A stretch of DNA of 7,623 nucleotides from DUOJ01 sp041676265 (GTDB taxonomy: Bacteria; Spirochaetota; Spirochaetia; Sphaerochaetales; Sphaerochaetaceae), in assembly GCA_041676265.1 (NCBI GenBank), contig JBAYSE010000078.1, positions 1 to 7,623 of the forward strand, read 5' to 3'. This document shows positions 6,260 through 7,623 of the stretch, piece by piece; positions within the stretch are counted from its first letter, which is position 1, and every line of letters begins with the position of its first letter. The notes under the pieces are model-generated. The model ran no database searches and was not told the DNA's origin. It saw nothing but the letters and a program-made list of their open reading frames with translations. The position numbers and the translations under genes were made by a program.

Positions 6260-7507
6260 CTAACCGCTAAAATTACTTAATAGGAGGACACCGTTATGTC
6301 CTCCAAAACCTAATGATACACTCATTGCAGAGCGGATGGAACCTTTTTGCCCCACATTGGCAACATAATCGAGGTCGCATTGTGCATCTGGGGTGGTTAA
6401 GTTGAGGGTGCAGGGGAAATACTGGTCCCTGAGGGCCAAGAGGGTCACAATCGCCTCAACAGCGCCCGCTGCTCCGATGAGGTGGCTCGTCATCGATTTG
6501 GTTGATGAGACTTTTAAGGTGTAGGCGTGCTCCTTAAAGACCCGCTTAATAGCCTTAGTCTCCATCACGTCGTTAGCCGGGGTACTGGTACCGTGGGCGT
6601 TAATGTAATCGACTTCGCGAAAATCTAAGTTAGCCTCCTCTAGGGCCCATTGCATCGCCCTGGCCGCCCCCTCCCCTTCAGGTGAAGGGGCCGTTAAGTG
6701 GTAAGCATCACAGCTCATTGCGTAGCCCATAACCTCCCCCAAAATCTCCGCACCCCTCTTTTGGGCGTGCTCGAGGGCCTCGAGAATCAATATACCGGCC
6801 CCCTCGCCAATCACAAAACCATCTCTGGTAGCATCAAAAGGACGACAGGCCGTTTGGGGTGTCGCATTGTAGGCGGTAGAGAGGGCTTGTAAGCGACTAA
6901 AGCCACTCACGGCTAATTTGGTTATAGCGCCTTCGGTCCCTCCGGTAACGGCTAAATCCACCTGCCCCCACTTAATGGCGTGGTAAGCTGCTCCAATGGC
7001 ATCGGTGCCGGAGGCACACGCCGTTACAGTGGTATGACACGGCCCTAAAAGTTGGTACTTAAGGGCAATATTGCCGGCAGCTTCATTGCTGATGAGTTTG
7101 GGAATAGTCAGAGGGGCAACTGAACGAGGCCCCCGCTCCATGAGTTTTTGCACATTCTCTTCAGCGACCTCAAAACCCCCGATCCCGTTGCCTAAATAGA
7201 CCCCACACCGCTCGCGGTTAAGATCGTCGCCAAGGTGGGCTTGGTTTACCGCTTGGACAGTGGCGTAAAGCGCATATTGGCTAAAATCGGCCATGTTACG
7301 CACCTCTTTACGATCCAGCAAATCATAGGGGTCAAAATTGCGCACTTCGCCTGCGATTTTCGAAGGGTAATCGGTGGTATCGAATTTGGTAATTGGTCCG
7401 ACTCCACTCTTGCCAGCCTTAATATTTTGCCAAAAAGGTTCAACACGATGGCCTAAAGGATTAACTGTGCCCATCCCTGTGACCACTACCCGTCTGCTCT
7501 TATCCAT
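6260..7507 (-). CDS. fabF: 3-oxoacyl-[acyl-carrier-protein] synthase II (FabF)
   Basis: Condensing enzyme that joins malonyl-ACP to a growing acyl-ACP with loss of CO2, extending the chain by two carbons. Its 415 residues are typical of KAS II (about 410-415). The Cys-His-His triad is complete: Cys164 in TVTACASGTDA (160-170), His305 in NAHGTSTPANDVMETKAI (303-320) and His342 in KSMTSHLIGAAGAVEA (337-352); Lys337 is the conserved active-site lysine. RPFDATRDGFVIGEGAG (222-238) and the C-terminal gating loop SLGFGGHN (398-405) are also present. The His-His arrangement separates it from FabH. Start at 7507: the G-rich AGGGGG, five to six bases upstream, overlaps the fabG stop codon, leaving a 9-base gap. 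It lies between fabG and fabZ, so condensation, reduction and dehydration are encoded side by side. FabF is favoured over FabB by length and sequence pattern. Confidence 0.96.
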   Translation of the reverse strand: MDKSRRVVVTGMGTVNPLGHRVEPFWQNIKAGKSGVGPITKFDTTDYPSKIAGEVRNFDPYDLLDRKEVRNMADFSQYALYATVQAVNQAHLGDDLNRERCGVYLGNGIGGFEVAEENVQKLMERGPRSVAPLTIPKLISNEAAGNIALKYQLLGPCHTTVTACASGTDAIGAAYHAIKWGQVDLAVTGGTEGAITKLAVSGFSRLQALSTAYNATPQTACRPFDATRDGFVIGEGAGILILEALEHAQKRGAEILGEVMGYAMSCDAYHLTAPSPEGEGAARAMQWALEEANLDFREVDYINAHGTSTPANDVMETKAIKRVFKEHAYTLKVSSTKSMTSHLIGAAGAVEAIVTLLALRDQYFPCTLNLTTPDAQCDLDYVANVGQKGSIRSAMSVSLGFGGHNGVLLLSNFSG

Positions 7508-7516
7508 TTTGACCCC

Positions 7517-7623
7517 CTACATCCCTAAGCCACCGGTGACGGCCAACACTTCCCCTGTAATATAAGAGGAGGCTTGTGAACACAAAAATAGGATAGCACT
7601 GCTCACTTCATGTGCCGCACCTA
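7517..7623 (-). CDS. fabG: 3-oxoacyl-[acyl-carrier-protein] reductase FabG, C-terminal fragment (cut by window edge)
   Basis: Only the last 34 codons and the TAG stop (7517-7519) are in the window. They read AAHEVSSAILFLCSQASS followed by YITGEVLAVTGGLGM, which matches the C-terminus of short-chain dehydrogenases of the FabG type: the helix before the last strand (xEVAxAVLFLxSxxASYITG) and the closing GG-x-GM. The catalytic Ser-Tyr-Lys and NADP-binding motifs lie outside the window, so FabG is chosen over other SDR proteins because fabF, fabZ and fabV follow. The enzyme reduces 3-oxoacyl-ACP with NADPH. The gap to fabF is 9 bases. The operon therefore extends beyond the right edge, and its promoter is not visible here. 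Confidence 0.85.
   Translation of the reverse strand, partial: GAAHEVSSAILFLCSQASSYITGEVLAVTGGLGM

Noticed and set aside
1..7623. Defence system, mobile element, CRISPR or toxin-antitoxin cassette
   Set aside because: All seven genes are recognisable housekeeping families, gaps are under 100 bases, and no transposase, integrase, direct-repeat array or attachment site is visible.

Overview
The window looks like ordinary chromosomal DNA from a bacterium of moderate GC content. It is densely packed: six genes plus the end of a seventh, no gap over 100 bases, no RNA genes, and no mobile-element or CRISPR signature. The best taxonomic hint is the trans-2-enoyl reductase (4646-5818), which from memory resembles the Treponema denticola TER/FabV enzyme closely along its whole length. 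Together with a GTP-type PEP carboxykinase and a NptA-PhoU phosphate transporter this makes a spirochaete (Treponema-like) host plausible. That is an inference; no alignment was run.

Layout. Two genes run on the + strand: the 3' part of a cation:proton antiporter (1-915), then a GTP-type phosphoenolpyruvate carboxykinase (1005-2900) behind an 89-base gap with promoter-like and inverted-repeat sequence. From 2934 to the right edge every gene is on the - strand. Read in the direction of transcription (right to left) they are: end of fabG (7623-7517), fabF (7507-6260), fabZ (6248-5808), fabV (5818-4646) and a Na+/phosphate cotransporter with a PhoU-like tail (4601-2934). The two blocks converge on a 33-base gap holding a perfect 10-bp hairpin that probably ends transcription from both sides.

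How the genes work together. fabG-fabF-fabZ-fabV encodes all four steps of the type II fatty-acid elongation cycle: ketoacyl-ACP reduction, condensation, dehydration and enoyl reduction. The junctions are very tight (9 bases, 11 bases, then an 11-base overlap), so the genes are almost certainly one operon with translational coupling. FabV fills the enoyl-reductase slot instead of FabI, FabK or FabL. The phosphate transporter follows 44 bases later with no visible terminator and may be read through from the operon. The antiporter (ion and pH homeostasis) and PEPCK (the PEP-oxaloacetate node) are unrelated housekeeping functions.

I see no undescribed multi-gene system. The points most worth a second look are the divergent nucleotide-binding loop of the PEPCK, the TER/FabV enzyme inside a fatty-acid operon, the inverted repeats upstream of pckG and an 8-C tract inside the antiporter gene.
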